Below, piece by piece: positions 16,510 to 24,908 of a stretch of DNA of 64,000 nt. How positions within the stretch are numbered: the stretch's first letter is position 1; each line of letters starts with the position of its first letter. The stretch spans positions 186,001 to 250,000 of the forward strand of contig NZ_BDBE01000030.1 in assembly GCF_001612825.1 (NCBI RefSeq), given 5' to 3'. A program made the position numbers and the translations under genes. This DNA comes from Nocardia caishijiensis NBRC 108228 (GTDB lineage: Bacteria > Actinomycetota > Actinomycetes > Mycobacteriales > Mycobacteriaceae). The notes beneath the pieces were generated by a model. It had not been told where the DNA came from. It did not search any database and saw only the letters and a list, made by a program, of their open reading frames with translations.

Positions 16510-16857
16510 GTGAACGCCCCTGTGTCTAGGCAGTGGCAAACCCGAGGCAACTATAGCCCCAGGTGTGCCGCTCGCGGCCTCCCCTGACTATCCCCTGAAT
16601 TGTGTTGCGGCCCTGAGTTTAGGACGGAGACACTTTCAGATGCAAGCACATCTGCACGATCGATTAGGTCTCGATTCGGTGCTCACCCCGGCTTCTGGGC
16701 GGCGAATCCGGCTCGGCGCCACCGGATTCGCGGTTCGCTCGGACCGAACAGCGGCGTGACCGGCGCTTCGGCGGCGTACCGGTCGAGGGCGGTCGTCACC
16801 CGGCACCCGACCGGCACGCCGGACGACCCGAAAAGTCTTGGGTCGGTTAATTTTCGG
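16510..16857. other. 348-bp intergenic region with motif copy and hairpin
   Basis: No convincing gene. It contains the dyad CAGATG-n6-CATCTG at 16637-16654 (motif shared with 14844-14859) and a 10-bp perfect hairpin GCGAATCCGG / CCGGATTCGC at 16702-16731 with a 10-nt loop, possibly a terminator for the NAD(P)-binding gene that ends at 16858 on the minus strand or a structured leader. Nothing else is evident. Confidence 0.5.
16637..16654. promoter_or_regulatory. Dyad operator candidate CAGATG-n6-CATCTG
   Basis: A 6-6-6 inverted repeat whose first 16 bases are identical to 14844-14859, 1.8 kb away on the far side of the DUF397/XRE pair. A 16-nt identity at two intergenic positions flanking one regulator is unlikely by chance, so both are proposed binding sites of that regulator. 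Confidence 0.5.
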
Positions 16858-17514
16858 CTAACGAATCGCGGCGACGGCCGCCTCGATCGGATCCCGCCCC
16901 GACACCACCTCGAGGGTGCGTCGAAAGGTGTTGTCGGCGACCAAGATCGACGCGAGCGTCGCGGCGACGTCGGCGCGCGGCACCTCGGCGCGCCCGACCG
17001 GCGGTGGCCCCAGCGTGATCAGACCGTTGCCCTCGGCGTCGGTCAATCTGCCCGGCCGCACGACGGTCCAGTCCAGCGCGCGCTCACGTAGGTCGTCCTC
17101 GGCCTTGGTCTTGGCATCGATATAGGCGGCCCACACCTCGTCGGTGCCCGGTGCGGGCGGCTGACCCGCGCCCATCGTCGAGATCTGCACGAACCGGCGC
17201 ACCCCGGCCCGGTCGGCCGCGTCGGCCAGCCGCACCGAACCGCCCAGGTCGACGGTGTACTTGCGGTCGACCCCGCTGCCCGGACCCGCGCCCGCGGCGA
17301 ACACGACCGCGTCCGAGCCTGTGACGGCGGCGACGAGGTCGGCCGGGTCGTCCCGTTCCATGTCGTGGATCACCGGGACACCGCCGGTGGCGGTGATGTC
17401 GGCGGCCTGGGCGGGGTCGCGGATGAGGGCGTGCACCTGATGGCCGTTCCTGGTGAGCAGTCCGGTCAGCAGCAGGGCGATCTTGCCGTGTCCGCCCACG
17501 ATGACAACGCGCAT
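16858..17514 (-). CDS. NAD(P)-binding NmrA/SDR-like protein
   Basis: 218-aa atypical short-chain dehydrogenase (NAD(P)H-binding, YwnB/NmrA-like). N-terminal Rossmann motif is VVIVGGHGKIA (GGHGKIA at residues 6-12), with FVQISTMGA in the position of the catalytic strand, then AYIDAKTKAEDDLR, where a Tyr-n3-Lys type pair is seen, and WTVVRPGRLTD. Proteins of this type act as oxidoreductases or redox sensors; the substrate is unknown. GGAAGGAG lies upstream of ATG 17514. The lipoprotein gene upstream ends 33 bp before it in the same direction. Confidence 0.85.
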   Translation of the reverse strand: MRVVIVGGHGKIALLLTGLLTRNGHQVHALIRDPAQAADITATGGVPVIHDMERDDPADLVAAVTGSDAVVFAAGAGPGSGVDRKYTVDLGGSVRLADAADRAGVRRFVQISTMGAGQPPAPGTDEVWAAYIDAKTKAEDDLRERALDWTVVRPGRLTDAEGNGLITLGPPPVGRAEVPRADVAATLASILVADNTFRRTLEVVSGRDPIEAAVAAIR

Positions 17515-17546
17515 AACCTGTACTCCTTCCGCGCGCGGCCCGGAAC

Positions 17547-18044
17547 TCAGCGTTCCGGTCCGCCGGGGTTGCAGTTCGCCGAGACCGTGGCCGAGTAGCC
17601 GACGGCCGGTCGCCACGGTTCGAGGTTCCAGCTCGTCTTGTCCGGCGCCACCATCCTCGCCCACACCCAGTGGCACACGAACTGGTCGCGCATGCCCGGC
17701 GAGTCGGCGGTGGGGTCGAGGGCGAGAACCTCCTGCCACGCGGTCTCGTCGGTGCCGGGTGCGGCCGTCTTGCGACCCGCGACGGTGGGGAACACCAGCA
17801 GGCGGGTGCCGTCGACGTTGCTGGTCCAGTGCACCTCGTCGATCAGCGGAAGACCGGCGTACGGGTCGACGGTGGTGGTCGGCGGCGCGATGGTTGCCGG
17901 GTCGCGCTCGATGGTCGTGGTCGGTACGGCAGTCGTCGGTGCGGCGGTGGTCGTCGCGGCCCGGTCGTCCTGCTCCGAACCGCAGCCGGTCACGGTCAGT
18001 GCCGTGAGCACGGCCACGGCGACCGAATACTGCCACCGGTTCAC
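17547..18044 (-). CDS. DUF2599-like secreted lipoprotein
   Basis: 165-aa lipoprotein. GTG 18044 follows a good AGGAGG site; the first 22 residues form a lipoprotein signal peptide with lipobox LTVTGC. A Thr/Ala/Pro-rich linker then gives way to a C-terminal domain of about 95 residues with IDEVHWTSN, RLLVFPTVAG, DQFVCHWVWAR and WNLEPWRP, which resembles DUF2599 as I recall it. Cys in FVCHWVW and SANCNPGG could form a disulfide. Anchored on the outer face of the cell membrane; role unknown. Confidence 0.75.
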   Translation of the reverse strand: MNRWQYSVAVAVLTALTVTGCGSEQDDRAATTTAAPTTAVPTTTIERDPATIAPPTTTVDPYAGLPLIDEVHWTSNVDGTRLLVFPTVAGRKTAAPGTDETAWQEVLALDPTADSPGMRDQFVCHWVWARMVAPDKTSWNLEPWRPAVGYSATVSANCNPGGPER

Positions 18045-18110
18045 GCGTGCCTCCTGTGTCCCGCGATCGGGACACGACCGCCGCACCAGCCTAGTGCTGC
18101 GGTGCGGAGC

Positions 18111-18362
18111 TCAGTGCCACAGCGAACGGCACGGCAACCGGCGCAGGCCGGGTTCCACCCGTCCGTCGACAGTCACCAACAGGCCCGCGTGGACGGCGGC
18201 GGTGGTGAACTCCCATGCCTCGGACTGGGTCGCGGCGTATTCGAGGACCATCGCGTCCTGTGGTGTCGGTCCGTCGAAGTAGACGGTGATCCGCCGCGTC
18301 GGTATGTCGGTGTGATCGAGGGGGTGACCGGCGGCGGCGATGTTCGCGTCGATGGGAATCAT
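18111..18362 (-). CDS. Small hypothetical protein (83 aa)
   Basis: 83 aa, unrecognised; a compact sequence with RRITVYFDGPTPQDAMVLEY and a basic C-terminus (LRRLPCRSLWH). GAAGGAGC lies 6-10 bp before ATG 18362. No signal or membrane segment. Lies 66 bp upstream of the lipoprotein gene in the same direction. Confidence 0.55.
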   Translation of the reverse strand: MIPIDANIAAAGHPLDHTDIPTRRITVYFDGPTPQDAMVLEYAATQSEAWEFTTAAVHAGLLVTVDGRVEPGLRRLPCRSLWH

Positions 18363-18700
18363 GGCGTGCTCCTTCTGCCCCGGCGCTGGTAGGCGCCTTC
18401 CTACTCGACGGTAGGGCGCGCGACCATGAAGGAGAACATGTTCCGAAGGTGGCTGGACAATTCACAAACCGCCTGGTCCGGTGGCCGTAGTTTCTCCGAA
18501 GTATCGGTGCGCACCGTTGTTGCGATCCGGACGCGGGGTGTACACGAGTCGGGCACGACGGCCGTGCGTGGTCGCGCCGGGACGTACCGTGAGAACACTG
18601 ACGACGGCGCGCAGGGGAGGTTTCGCCGCGGCTTCGAGTACCGCATCGCCGGGTGTCAGGCCACGAGTCCGAATGTGCCACCCGAAGGCGTGTGAGTGCC
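18363..18700. other. 338-bp intergenic region upstream of secreted lipase
   Basis: Contains an open frame beginning at 18426 on the plus strand, but its codon use is not GC3-biased and it lacks a convincing ribosome site. A 10-bp palindrome GAACATGTTC is at 18434-18443. The promoters of the lipase (plus) and the 83-aa gene (minus) must lie here; I cannot assign boxes with confidence. Confidence 0.4.
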
Positions 18701-20044
18701 ATGAGATCTGTGCGTGTCCTGCTCTGTTCGCTACTGCTGTTGTGTCCGCTCGCCGTCGGCACCGCGACCGCCGAACCACTGCCCCCGGCCGCGCCGGGAA
18801 TCCTGCCCGACCTGCAACGCTGGATCGACGAGGTGCTGCCGTCACCGATTCCGTCCGGCGCGGGCATCGATCCGGACGCCGAGCTCGCGGCGCTGCGCGA
18901 GGCCGTGATGCCTTCTCCGGTAGGCGATCCCACGTTCGACCACTGGCCCGAGGAGCTGGCCGCGCTGGCGCCGGGCGACCTCGTCGAGGTGCGCGACATC
19001 ACCTCGGTCGCCGGTCCGCTGACCCTGGTTCCCGTCCGCTCCGCCCACCTGCTCAAATTCCGCACCTCCGACGCCAACGGTGACCCGTCGTTCGCGACCG
19101 CGACACTGATCCGACCCGCCACCGAGTGGACCGGTCCCGGCGACCGGCCGGTGCTGGTGAACAACCTGCCCATCGACGCGCTCGGTCGGTCGTGCACCCC
19201 CGGCTACACATTCACGCACGGGTTCTCGCTGAAATCGAGTGCCATGGAGTTCCTGCCGCCGACCACCCAGCTGGCAGTTCTGCGCGGCTACGCGGTGCTG
19301 ATCCCCGACCATCAGGGTCCCCGGATGGCCTACGCCGAACCGTATGTCGCCGGGCACGCGGTGCTCGACGCGATCCGGGCCACCAGGAAGGTCGAGCCAC
19401 AGACCTACGGTGCCAGCCCGTTCGCGATGACCGGCTACTCCGGCGGTGCCATCGCCACCCACGGCGCGGCCAAGCTGATCGCTTCCTACGCACCGGAATT
19501 GGCCGAGGTGATCGTCGGGGCCGCCCTCGGTGGTGTGCCTGCCGACTACGAGATCCTGGCGCGCAGCATGAACGCCAACCTGGCCTCGGGCATCTTCATG
19601 GCCGCGACCCTCGCGGTCGGCCGCGAACGCCCCGAAATCCTTGCCGCCATGAACAATCTGGGTCGCTGGGTGGCGACCTCGGCGATGAAGGACCAGTGCG
19701 TGAGCGTCTTCGCGCTGCCGGGCATCCTGCACCTGCCGATCGATGTCGGTGCCAATATCGCCGACCCGTTGCACTCGGACCTGGCCGCCAGGATCTACGA
19801 GGTCACCCGGATGGAGGGAATGCGTTCGGCCACACCGCTCTACGTCTACAACGGGGACCAGGAGTTCTGGATCCCGGCCGAGGGTGCCCGCAACCTTTAT
19901 CGCGAACAGTGCGAACTCGGCGCGACGGCGGTGTATCGCGGGGTGCTCGGCGAGCACATCGTCGGTGCGGTGACGGGATATCCGGAGGCGATGCTGTGGC
20001 TCGACGAGCGGCTCCGAGGGATTCCCGCGAACAACGAATGTTGA
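18701..20044 (+). CDS. Secreted lipase (fungal-type secretory LIP family)
   Basis: 447-aa exported lipase. Residues 1-24 form a Sec signal peptide (SVRVLLCSLLLLCPLAVG, then TATA-EP). The mature enzyme has the LIP-family features HLLKFRTSDANG, VLIPDHQGPRMAY, the nucleophile elbow GYSGGA (Ser about 247) and a C-terminal catalytic His in GEHIVGAVTG. These enzymes hydrolyse acylglycerols outside the cell. The start could be GTG 18692 or ATG 18701; both keep the signal peptide. A second, unrelated lipase gene follows 306 bp downstream, suggesting a lipid-scavenging patch. Confidence 0.88.
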   Translation: MRSVRVLLCSLLLLCPLAVGTATAEPLPPAAPGILPDLQRWIDEVLPSPIPSGAGIDPDAELAALREAVMPSPVGDPTFDHWPEELAALAPGDLVEVRDITSVAGPLTLVPVRSAHLLKFRTSDANGDPSFATATLIRPATEWTGPGDRPVLVNNLPIDALGRSCTPGYTFTHGFSLKSSAMEFLPPTTQLAVLRGYAVLIPDHQGPRMAYAEPYVAGHAVLDAIRATRKVEPQTYGASPFAMTGYSGGAIATHGAAKLIASYAPELAEVIVGAALGGVPADYEILARSMNANLASGIFMAATLAVGRERPEILAAMNNLGRWVATSAMKDQCVSVFALPGILHLPIDVGANIADPLHSDLAARIYEVTRMEGMRSATPLYVYNGDQEFWIPAEGARNLYREQCELGATAVYRGVLGEHIVGAVTGYPEAMLWLDERLRGIPANNEC

Positions 20045-20350
20045 GGGCCTTTTTTCGGCCGAAATATCGGTGTTCCAGTGCTGGGTCAGTGTGAACGGGC
20101 GATTGTTCTGGGAAGTATCACTATCTCGCCCGTTCGGCGTCTCGACCTGCGGGATCGCCGTGGGGAAAAGTTCCTGTGTGGCGTCATGGGGCCCGTCGGC
20201 AACCGGTGGTGACCTACCCAGAACCCCCCGGAGAAACGAAATGCCGTGAATTCCCGGGCTTATGTTCGGTGCGGTTTCGACAAGCCATTCGTATTCCCGA
20301 TCGCAAAAGGGGACGCGAATTATCGAATCGCACAGGAAGATACGCCAACG
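20045..20350. other. 306-bp intergenic region between two lipase genes
   Basis: Just after the first stop lies a T-rich stretch with the 12-bp palindrome TTTCGGCCGAAA (20053-20064), possibly a weak terminator. The rest probably holds the promoter of the second lipase; a longer in-frame opening from 20246 exists but would place an implausible extension before the signal peptide. Nothing else is evident. Confidence 0.4.
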
Positions 20351-21529
20351 ATGAAATCTCCCAGTCGCCGACGCACGCTGCAGACAGCGATGCTCACCGG
20401 CGTCAGCGCGCTCGCCGTGGCGCTCACCGGCCCAGGGGCAGGCGCGGCCCCCAACGACGCGCCAACCGAACAGGCTCTCGCCGAGATCATCGCCGCGGGC
20501 CGTTCGGTGGCAGGCCCCAGCGGCTCGGCGTGCAACTCCGGTAGCGGCACCGGCTCGGGCAACGGCTCCGGCGACTGCTATGGCGGCTCGGGCTCGAGCT
20601 CCGGCTCCTCGGGCGGCTACTCCAGCGACACCGTCGGTGTCGGCCCGGCCCAGACCTCGTTCCTCGCGGCCTTCGCCTACGGCCTGGCCAACGGCGACGC
20701 GGCGCCCCCCGGCGCCAACGACTGGAACTGCAAGCCCGCCGACGGCGACCGCCCGCTGGTCATGGTGCACGGCACCTGGATGAACGCCTACAACGGGTAC
20801 GCGTTCATGGGTCCGGAGTTCAAGAACGCCGGTTTGTGCACCTTCACCTTCAACTACGGTCGCTCGAACCTGATCGAGGGCGGCGGTCTCGGCTCGGTGC
20901 TGCCCGGCGTGATGGGCACCGGCTACATCCAGGACTCGGCCGACCAGCTGGCCCTGTTCGTCGACCGGGTCCTCGCGGCCACCGGTGCCGACGAAGTCGA
21001 CATCGTCGCCCACTCGCAGGGTGGCTCGATGTCGAACTGGTACACCAAGTTCGACGGCGGCGCCGACAAGGTGAAGAACCTCATCACCTACGGTGCCACC
21101 CACCACGGCACCAGCCTCGACGGCATCGGTGCCCTCGGCCGCATGATCAACAACCTGGGTATCGACATTCTCGGCTTCATCGAGATCTTCGTCGGGCACG
21201 CCGGTATCCAGCAGACCATCGGTTCGGACTTCGTCAACCAGCTCAACGCCAACGGTGACACCGTTCCCGGCATCGACTACACCATCGTCGGTACCCGGTA
21301 CGACGAGGTCACCAACCCCTACGATCTGACCTTCCTGAAGCAGGGCCCGGGCTCGACGGTCCGCAACATCACCCTGCAGGAAGGCTGTGAGCAGGACGTC
21401 TCGGATCACCTGACGATGATGTACTCGCCGCGTGCCCTGTCGATCGCGCTCAACGCCATCGACCCCGGCAGCCATCAGCTCGTGTGCACCTTCAACCCCT
21501 GGTTGGTGGGTGGGGGCGGCAGCCTCTGA
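20351..21529 (+). CDS. Secreted triacylglycerol lipase (Lipase_2/EstA-like)
   Basis: 392-aa exported lipase. A twin-Arg-containing n-region (SPSRRRTLQ) and hydrophobic stretch end at about residue 34 (GAGAAP), so either Sec or Tat export is possible. Residues about 60-95 form a Gly/Ser-rich linker (SGSGTGSGNGSGD and repeats). The hydrolase domain shows LVMVHGTW, the elbow AHSQGG (Ser about 222), THHGTS and the C-terminal DHLTMM with the probable catalytic His. AGGAAG precedes ATG 20351. Followed by a 15-bp perfect terminator hairpin. Likely hydrolyses long-chain acylglycerols or wax-like esters outside the cell. Confidence 0.88.
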   Translation: MKSPSRRRTLQTAMLTGVSALAVALTGPGAGAAPNDAPTEQALAEIIAAGRSVAGPSGSACNSGSGTGSGNGSGDCYGGSGSSSGSSGGYSSDTVGVGPAQTSFLAAFAYGLANGDAAPPGANDWNCKPADGDRPLVMVHGTWMNAYNGYAFMGPEFKNAGLCTFTFNYGRSNLIEGGGLGSVLPGVMGTGYIQDSADQLALFVDRVLAATGADEVDIVAHSQGGSMSNWYTKFDGGADKVKNLITYGATHHGTSLDGIGALGRMINNLGIDILGFIEIFVGHAGIQQTIGSDFVNQLNANGDTVPGIDYTIVGTRYDEVTNPYDLTFLKQGPGSTVRNITLQEGCEQDVSDHLTMMYSPRALSIALNAIDPGSHQLVCTFNPWLVGGGGSL

Positions 21530-21542
21530 GCCCGGATGAACG

Positions 21543-21581
21543 GGCGATGCCCGGGGAAATTCTCCCCGGGCATCGCCTTTT
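21543..21581. terminator. Strong hairpin terminator after lipase
   Basis: Perfect 15-bp stem GGCGATGCCCGGGGA / TCCCCGGGCATCGCC with a 5-nt loop, followed by TTTT. It lies between the lipase stop (21529) and the convergent PucR stop (21588), so it probably serves both genes. Confidence 0.85.
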
Positions 21582-21587
21582 CGTCGA

Positions 21588-22811
21588 TCAGACGGTGGTG
21601 CGGTAGCTGCGGGCGACCAGCGCCGAGCGCAGATACCACAGGCCCGACGGCTGGGTCGGGTCGAAACCGGTGAGTTGACCGATGCGCTTGAGCCGGTAGT
21701 CGACGGTGTTGGTGTGCACGTGCAGTACCCGCGCGGTGCGCTGCCGGTTGAGGTTGTTGGCGATGTGACGCTGCAGCGTTTCCAGCAGTTCGGGGAACTG
21801 GTCGAGCGGATCGAGCAGTGAGCCGAGGAATTCGCGGCCCGGACCCGGCCGGGTGAGCTGGTATTCGAGCGCGAGCTCGTCGAAGCGGTACAGCCCCGAG
21901 GTGACCTCGAGGCGCTGAACCATGTCGAGCAGTTCGTGGGCCTGATCCGCGGCATCCGGGACGCCGGTGGTGCTCGTCTCGACCAGGGCTGCCGTGATCC
22001 CGACCTGTGCGGCCTGGGAGAGCTGGGCGACCAGGGCGGTGAGGCCCTCGCGGTCGAAGGTCTCGGCGGGGATGAGGACTGTGCCGCCGTCGACGCTGAG
22101 CAAGGACAGGGCCGTGTCACCGCAGCGCTTGGCCAGCTCGGCCTGCACGCGGCGCAGCTTGCGCCGGGCCACCACCTTCTGGTCGAGGGCCGGGTTCGCC
22201 TCCTCGCGGTGCGGCGGAATCGACAGGGCCAGCACGGCGTACTGCTCGGCGATGGCGATGCCGCATTCGCGGGCCATGGTCGAGGTGCTGTGCCCGCCGA
22301 GCAGTGCCGAGGTGAGGGTGTGCACCGCGGTGTGGTGTTCGCTGACCACCCCGCGCAGTTCGCGCACGTAGGCCAGCGAGACCTGGCTGGTGATGGTGTC
22401 GAGCATCTCCATCACCATCTTCACGCCGTCGACGAGGTTGTCGTAGTCCTTCACCGAGGCGTTCGCCACCACCAGGTCAAGGCCCATCTTGAAGCCCTCG
22501 GCGATGGAGTGGTGGATGGTGTCGATGGGCACGCCCTCGCGGGCCCACCCGCTGGCGGCGTCCTGCAACCGCTGCAAGGTGCTGGGGATGTCGCGGCCGT
22601 CGAGCATGCTGACCGCGAATTCCAGACAGATCCGGGTGATGGTGGTGACGTCCCCGGTGATCGCGTCGCCCGGCAGAGTGCCGCACGGCGCGACGTTCTC
22701 GACGAAATGTCCTACCATCTGCCGTGACAACGCCCGGACGTCTTTGAGGGGAGACGACATCGGCCGCCCCGAGATCGTGAGCGATTGTCGTGGTGGATTG
22801 TGTACGGACAT
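21588..22811 (-). CDS. PucR/CdaR-type helix-turn-helix regulator
   Basis: 407-aa regulator. The N-terminal 160 residues are a helical sensory region (LSRQMVGHFVENVAPCGTLP to SLAYVRELRGVV), the middle resembles the GGDEF-like fold of CdaR-family proteins, and the C-terminus is the PucR-type HTH: LLETLQRHIANNLNRQRTAR followed by LHVHTNTVDYRLKRIGQLTG. This family responds to nutrients such as purines or sugar acids; the ligand is not evident. ATG 22811 has GAAGGGAA upstream. It is convergent with the secreted lipase and divergent from the HAD-like gene at 23024. Confidence 0.88.
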   Translation of the reverse strand: MSVHNPPRQSLTISGRPMSSPLKDVRALSRQMVGHFVENVAPCGTLPGDAITGDVTTITRICLEFAVSMLDGRDIPSTLQRLQDAASGWAREGVPIDTIHHSIAEGFKMGLDLVVANASVKDYDNLVDGVKMVMEMLDTITSQVSLAYVRELRGVVSEHHTAVHTLTSALLGGHSTSTMARECGIAIAEQYAVLALSIPPHREEANPALDQKVVARRKLRRVQAELAKRCGDTALSLLSVDGGTVLIPAETFDREGLTALVAQLSQAAQVGITAALVETSTTGVPDAADQAHELLDMVQRLEVTSGLYRFDELALEYQLTRPGPGREFLGSLLDPLDQFPELLETLQRHIANNLNRQRTARVLHVHTNTVDYRLKRIGQLTGFDPTQPSGLWYLRSALVARSYRTTV

Positions 22812-23023
22812 CTGAAGTTCCCTTCGCCTGATTTCGGCTGTCCCCCCGCTGTCCAGCCTGTTCACCCTAGCCAAGGTGAACGAAAACCGGAATGAAACGC
22901 CGCGTTCTGGGTAACGCTCGCGTGTCCGTGACCCGATCTTGGTGGGCGATCACAAGGCTGGTCGCGGCGGCGTCACAGGTTGTAGAGTTCAGCGCGCCGG
23001 AACGAACCGATAGGGGCACCACC

Positions 23024-23500
23024 ATGCGACCTGCCGTCCGTTGTCTGGTCTGGGAACTGGACGAAACCCTGTGGGACGGTGTGGTCCACGACGGGACCAG
23101 CGCCGCGCCGCGCCCACCGGCGTCGCGCACGTTGACGACGCTGAGCGACCGCGGCGTGCTGCACGCCGTCGCGGCCAGGGGCGACCGCGCGCGCACCATG
23201 CGCACGCTCTACCGACACGGGCTCCACGACATGTTCTCGGCGGTCGAGATCGGCTGGGGACGCAAGTCGGCCGCGATCGTGCGGATCGCGGGCACCCTCG
23301 GGCTCGGCCTCGAGGGCATGGCCTTCATCGATGCCGAGCCGGTGGAGCGGGCCGAGGTTTCGCGGGCGTTGCCGATGGTGCGCTGCTACGCGGCACGCAA
23401 TGTCGACATGCTACCGCTGCTTCCCGATTTCCGGCACGATCTGCGGTCGGGCCCGATGCCGACACCGCCGCTCGGGTTCGCGCGGGTTCCAGCGTTCTGA
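23024..23500 (+). CDS. HAD-like (FkbH/MDP-1-type) protein with altered active-site motif
   Basis: 158-aa protein of the HAD-IIIC type. Motif I reads VWELDETLWDG where active members have DLDxTLW, so the nucleophilic Asp is Glu. Later GWGRKSAAIVRIA and FIDAEPVERAEV match the Lys and acidic motifs (usual FIDDNP-like), also changed. It may be a catalytically weak or non-catalytic HAD protein. ATG 23024 is chosen with AGGGG upstream; the longer frame from 22892 has no ribosome site. The stop codon overlaps a hairpin. Divergent from the PucR regulator. Confidence 0.75.
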   Translation: MRPAVRCLVWELDETLWDGVVHDGTSAAPRPPASRTLTTLSDRGVLHAVAARGDRARTMRTLYRHGLHDMFSAVEIGWGRKSAAIVRIAGTLGLGLEGMAFIDAEPVERAEVSRALPMVRCYAARNVDMLPLLPDFRHDLRSGPMPTPPLGFARVPAF

Positions 23501-23518
23501 CCTGCGGGATTGCAGGTC
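23499..23518 (+). terminator. Short hairpin overlapping the HAD gene stop
   Basis: GACCTGC / GCAGGTC, 7-bp perfect stem with a 6-nt loop, beginning inside the TGA stop codon. No T-run. A modest candidate terminator. Confidence 0.4.
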
Positions 23519-23554
23519 GACGCAGCGACGGCAACGATGCATCGACTGCCGGGA

Positions 23555-24409
23555 TCATGAGGTGAGCAGCGACAGCGTGAACCGCTCCGGAGTCGCGAAC
23601 ACGTCGTAGGCGGTGATCCGGCCCGCGTGCACCCCGAACGTCAGCACGAAGATCGGGCGCCCCGCCCGTGTCAGCACCAGACCGGGCCTGCCGTCGACGA
23701 GGACCACGACCGCCTCGCGCGCGCGCCGCCGCAGCGCGACCGCGCCCTCGGCCACCGCCCGTGCACCACGGACCACCGCGACCATTCCCGGTGTCAGCGT
23801 CGCCGGATCAGCGGTGCGCACCACGTCGGGCGCGAGGATCTCGAGCAGCGCGACGAGGTCACCGCCGCGGGCGGCGCGCAGGAACGCGGCCACCGCGGCG
23901 CGTTGCTCGGCGAGGTCGGCGGTGCTCATCGCGGCTGGTGCGTGCACCCGCTGCCGGGCCCGGCTGGCGAGTTTCTTGGTCGTCGCGGGAGTGCGGCGCA
24001 GGATCGGTCCGATCTCGGCGAACGGCACCGCGAACAGGTCGTGCAGCACGAACGCCACTCGTTCCTCGGGGCCGAGTGCGTCCAGCACCACGAGCAGCGC
24101 CCGCTCTACCGAGTCCGCGTGCACCGCTTGGGCTTCCGGATCGGCGTCGGCGGCCGGGATCTCGAGCTCGTCGGTCCGGGTCTGGGGCCTGCGGGCGCGG
24201 GCGCGCAACAGATCCAGGCACAGCCGGGACACGACGGTGGTGAGCCAGCCGTCCAGGTCGGTGATCACGGCGTCGGTGTCGGCCAGCCGCAACCACGCGT
24301 CCTGCACCACGTCCTCGGCCTGGGCGGTGGCACCGAGCATCCGGTGCGCGAGGCCGCGCAGCCGGTCACGGCGCTGCTCGAACATCGGCGCGAGCGAATC
24401 CGCGCGCAT
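23555..24409 (-). CDS. ECF sigma factor with SnoaL-like C-terminal domain (SigJ/ECF41-like)
   Basis: 284-aa alternative sigma factor. Region 2 is RGLAHRMLGATAQAEDVVQD (with AWLRL), region 4 is VAFVLHDLFAVPFAEIGPIL, then RRTPATTKKLASRARQRVH. Residues about 165-284 form a SnoaL/NTF2-like extension (FLRAARGGDLVALLEILAPD), the feature that replaces an anti-sigma factor in the ECF41 group. Divergent from the DoxX-like gene at 24520, a typical ECF41 partner type, so the sigma factor probably transcribes that gene from the 110-bp shared gap. Confidence 0.88.
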   Translation of the reverse strand: MRADSLAPMFEQRRDRLRGLAHRMLGATAQAEDVVQDAWLRLADTDAVITDLDGWLTTVVSRLCLDLLRARARRPQTRTDELEIPAADADPEAQAVHADSVERALLVVLDALGPEERVAFVLHDLFAVPFAEIGPILRRTPATTKKLASRARQRVHAPAAMSTADLAEQRAAVAAFLRAARGGDLVALLEILAPDVVRTADPATLTPGMVAVVRGARAVAEGAVALRRRAREAVVVLVDGRPGLVLTRAGRPIFVLTFGVHAGRITAYDVFATPERFTLSLLTS

Positions 24410-24519
24410 CGGTCACCTTTCGGGTTCGCCGGTCGTCACTCGGGCAGACGGCACTCACCGTCGTCGCTCGGTCGTCTCCACTGTGTCAGACCGTGCGTTC
24501 ACCGAAAACGGAGGAATCC

Positions 24520-24864
24520 ATGAACACCGCCTACGTCGTCGTCACCGTGCTCGCAGCGCTGGCCGCTCTGATCGCCGCGGGAATCGACGTGTTCCGGGCC
24601 GACTGGGTGCGCGAGAACATGCGCGACTACGGGTTGCCCACCTGGTCGTTGACCCCGCTGGCCGTGATCAAGGCCGTGGGTGGGGCCGGTCTGCTCGCCG
24701 GGTTGGCCTACCGACCGCTGGCCGTGGCCGCGGCGGCCGGGTTGGTGCTGTACTTCATCGGCGCCGAGATCACCGTGCTGGCCACCCGCTGCTACTCCCA
24801 CATCGCCTACCCGCTGCCGTATCTGCTGCTCGCCGCGGCTTCGCTGACGCTGGCTGTGGCATGA
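24520..24864 (+). CDS. DoxX-like small membrane protein
   Basis: 114-aa protein with four predicted membrane helices (about residues 5-24, 42-62, 68-90 and 96-113), in the DoxX family pattern with the interhelix segment YGLPTWSLTPLAVIKAVGG. DoxX proteins are linked to membrane redox or quinone-associated functions. GGAGGAATCC precedes the ATG. Divergent from the ECF sigma gene, which is its likely regulator; ends at a 16-bp perfect hairpin. Confidence 0.82.
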   Translation: MNTAYVVVTVLAALAALIAAGIDVFRADWVRENMRDYGLPTWSLTPLAVIKAVGGAGLLAGLAYRPLAVAAAAGLVLYFIGAEITVLATRCYSHIAYPLPYLLLAAASLTLAVA

Positions 24865-24865
24865 C

Positions 24866-24905
24866 ACCGGTGGTGGCGTGCGGCTTCGGGCACGCCACCA
24901 CCGGT
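24866..24905. terminator. Bidirectional hairpin between DoxX-like and GMC genes
   Basis: Perfect 16-bp stem ACCGGTGGTGGCGTGC / GCACGCCACCACCGGT with an 8-nt loop. It begins at the DoxX stop and ends 3 bp before the convergent GMC stop at 24909. Confidence 0.85.
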
Positions 24906-24908
24906 CTG

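Noticed and set aside
18434..18443. GAACATGTTC palindrome considered as a LexA/SOS box
   Set aside because: The actinobacterial LexA box is longer (GAAC-n4-GTTC with flanks); here the spacing is only 2 bases and no SOS gene is adjacent.
18426..18695. 89-codon frame starting MKENMFRR upstream of the lipase
   Set aside because: No ribosome site at a good distance, codon use not GC3-biased and no recognisable domain; likely part of the promoter region.
18842..22120. A 1092-codon open frame on the minus strand across both secreted lipase genes
   Set aside because: It is antisense to two genes with clear signal peptides and catalytic motifs; its translation is repetitive His/Gly/Arg-rich sequence typical of GC-rich antisense frames.
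24431..24465. ECF41-like promoter between the sigma factor and DoxX genes (CGTCACT ... CGTC)
   Set aside because: The spacer is 18 nt instead of 16 and the first box deviates; several equally poor matches exist in the gap, so I do not annotate one.
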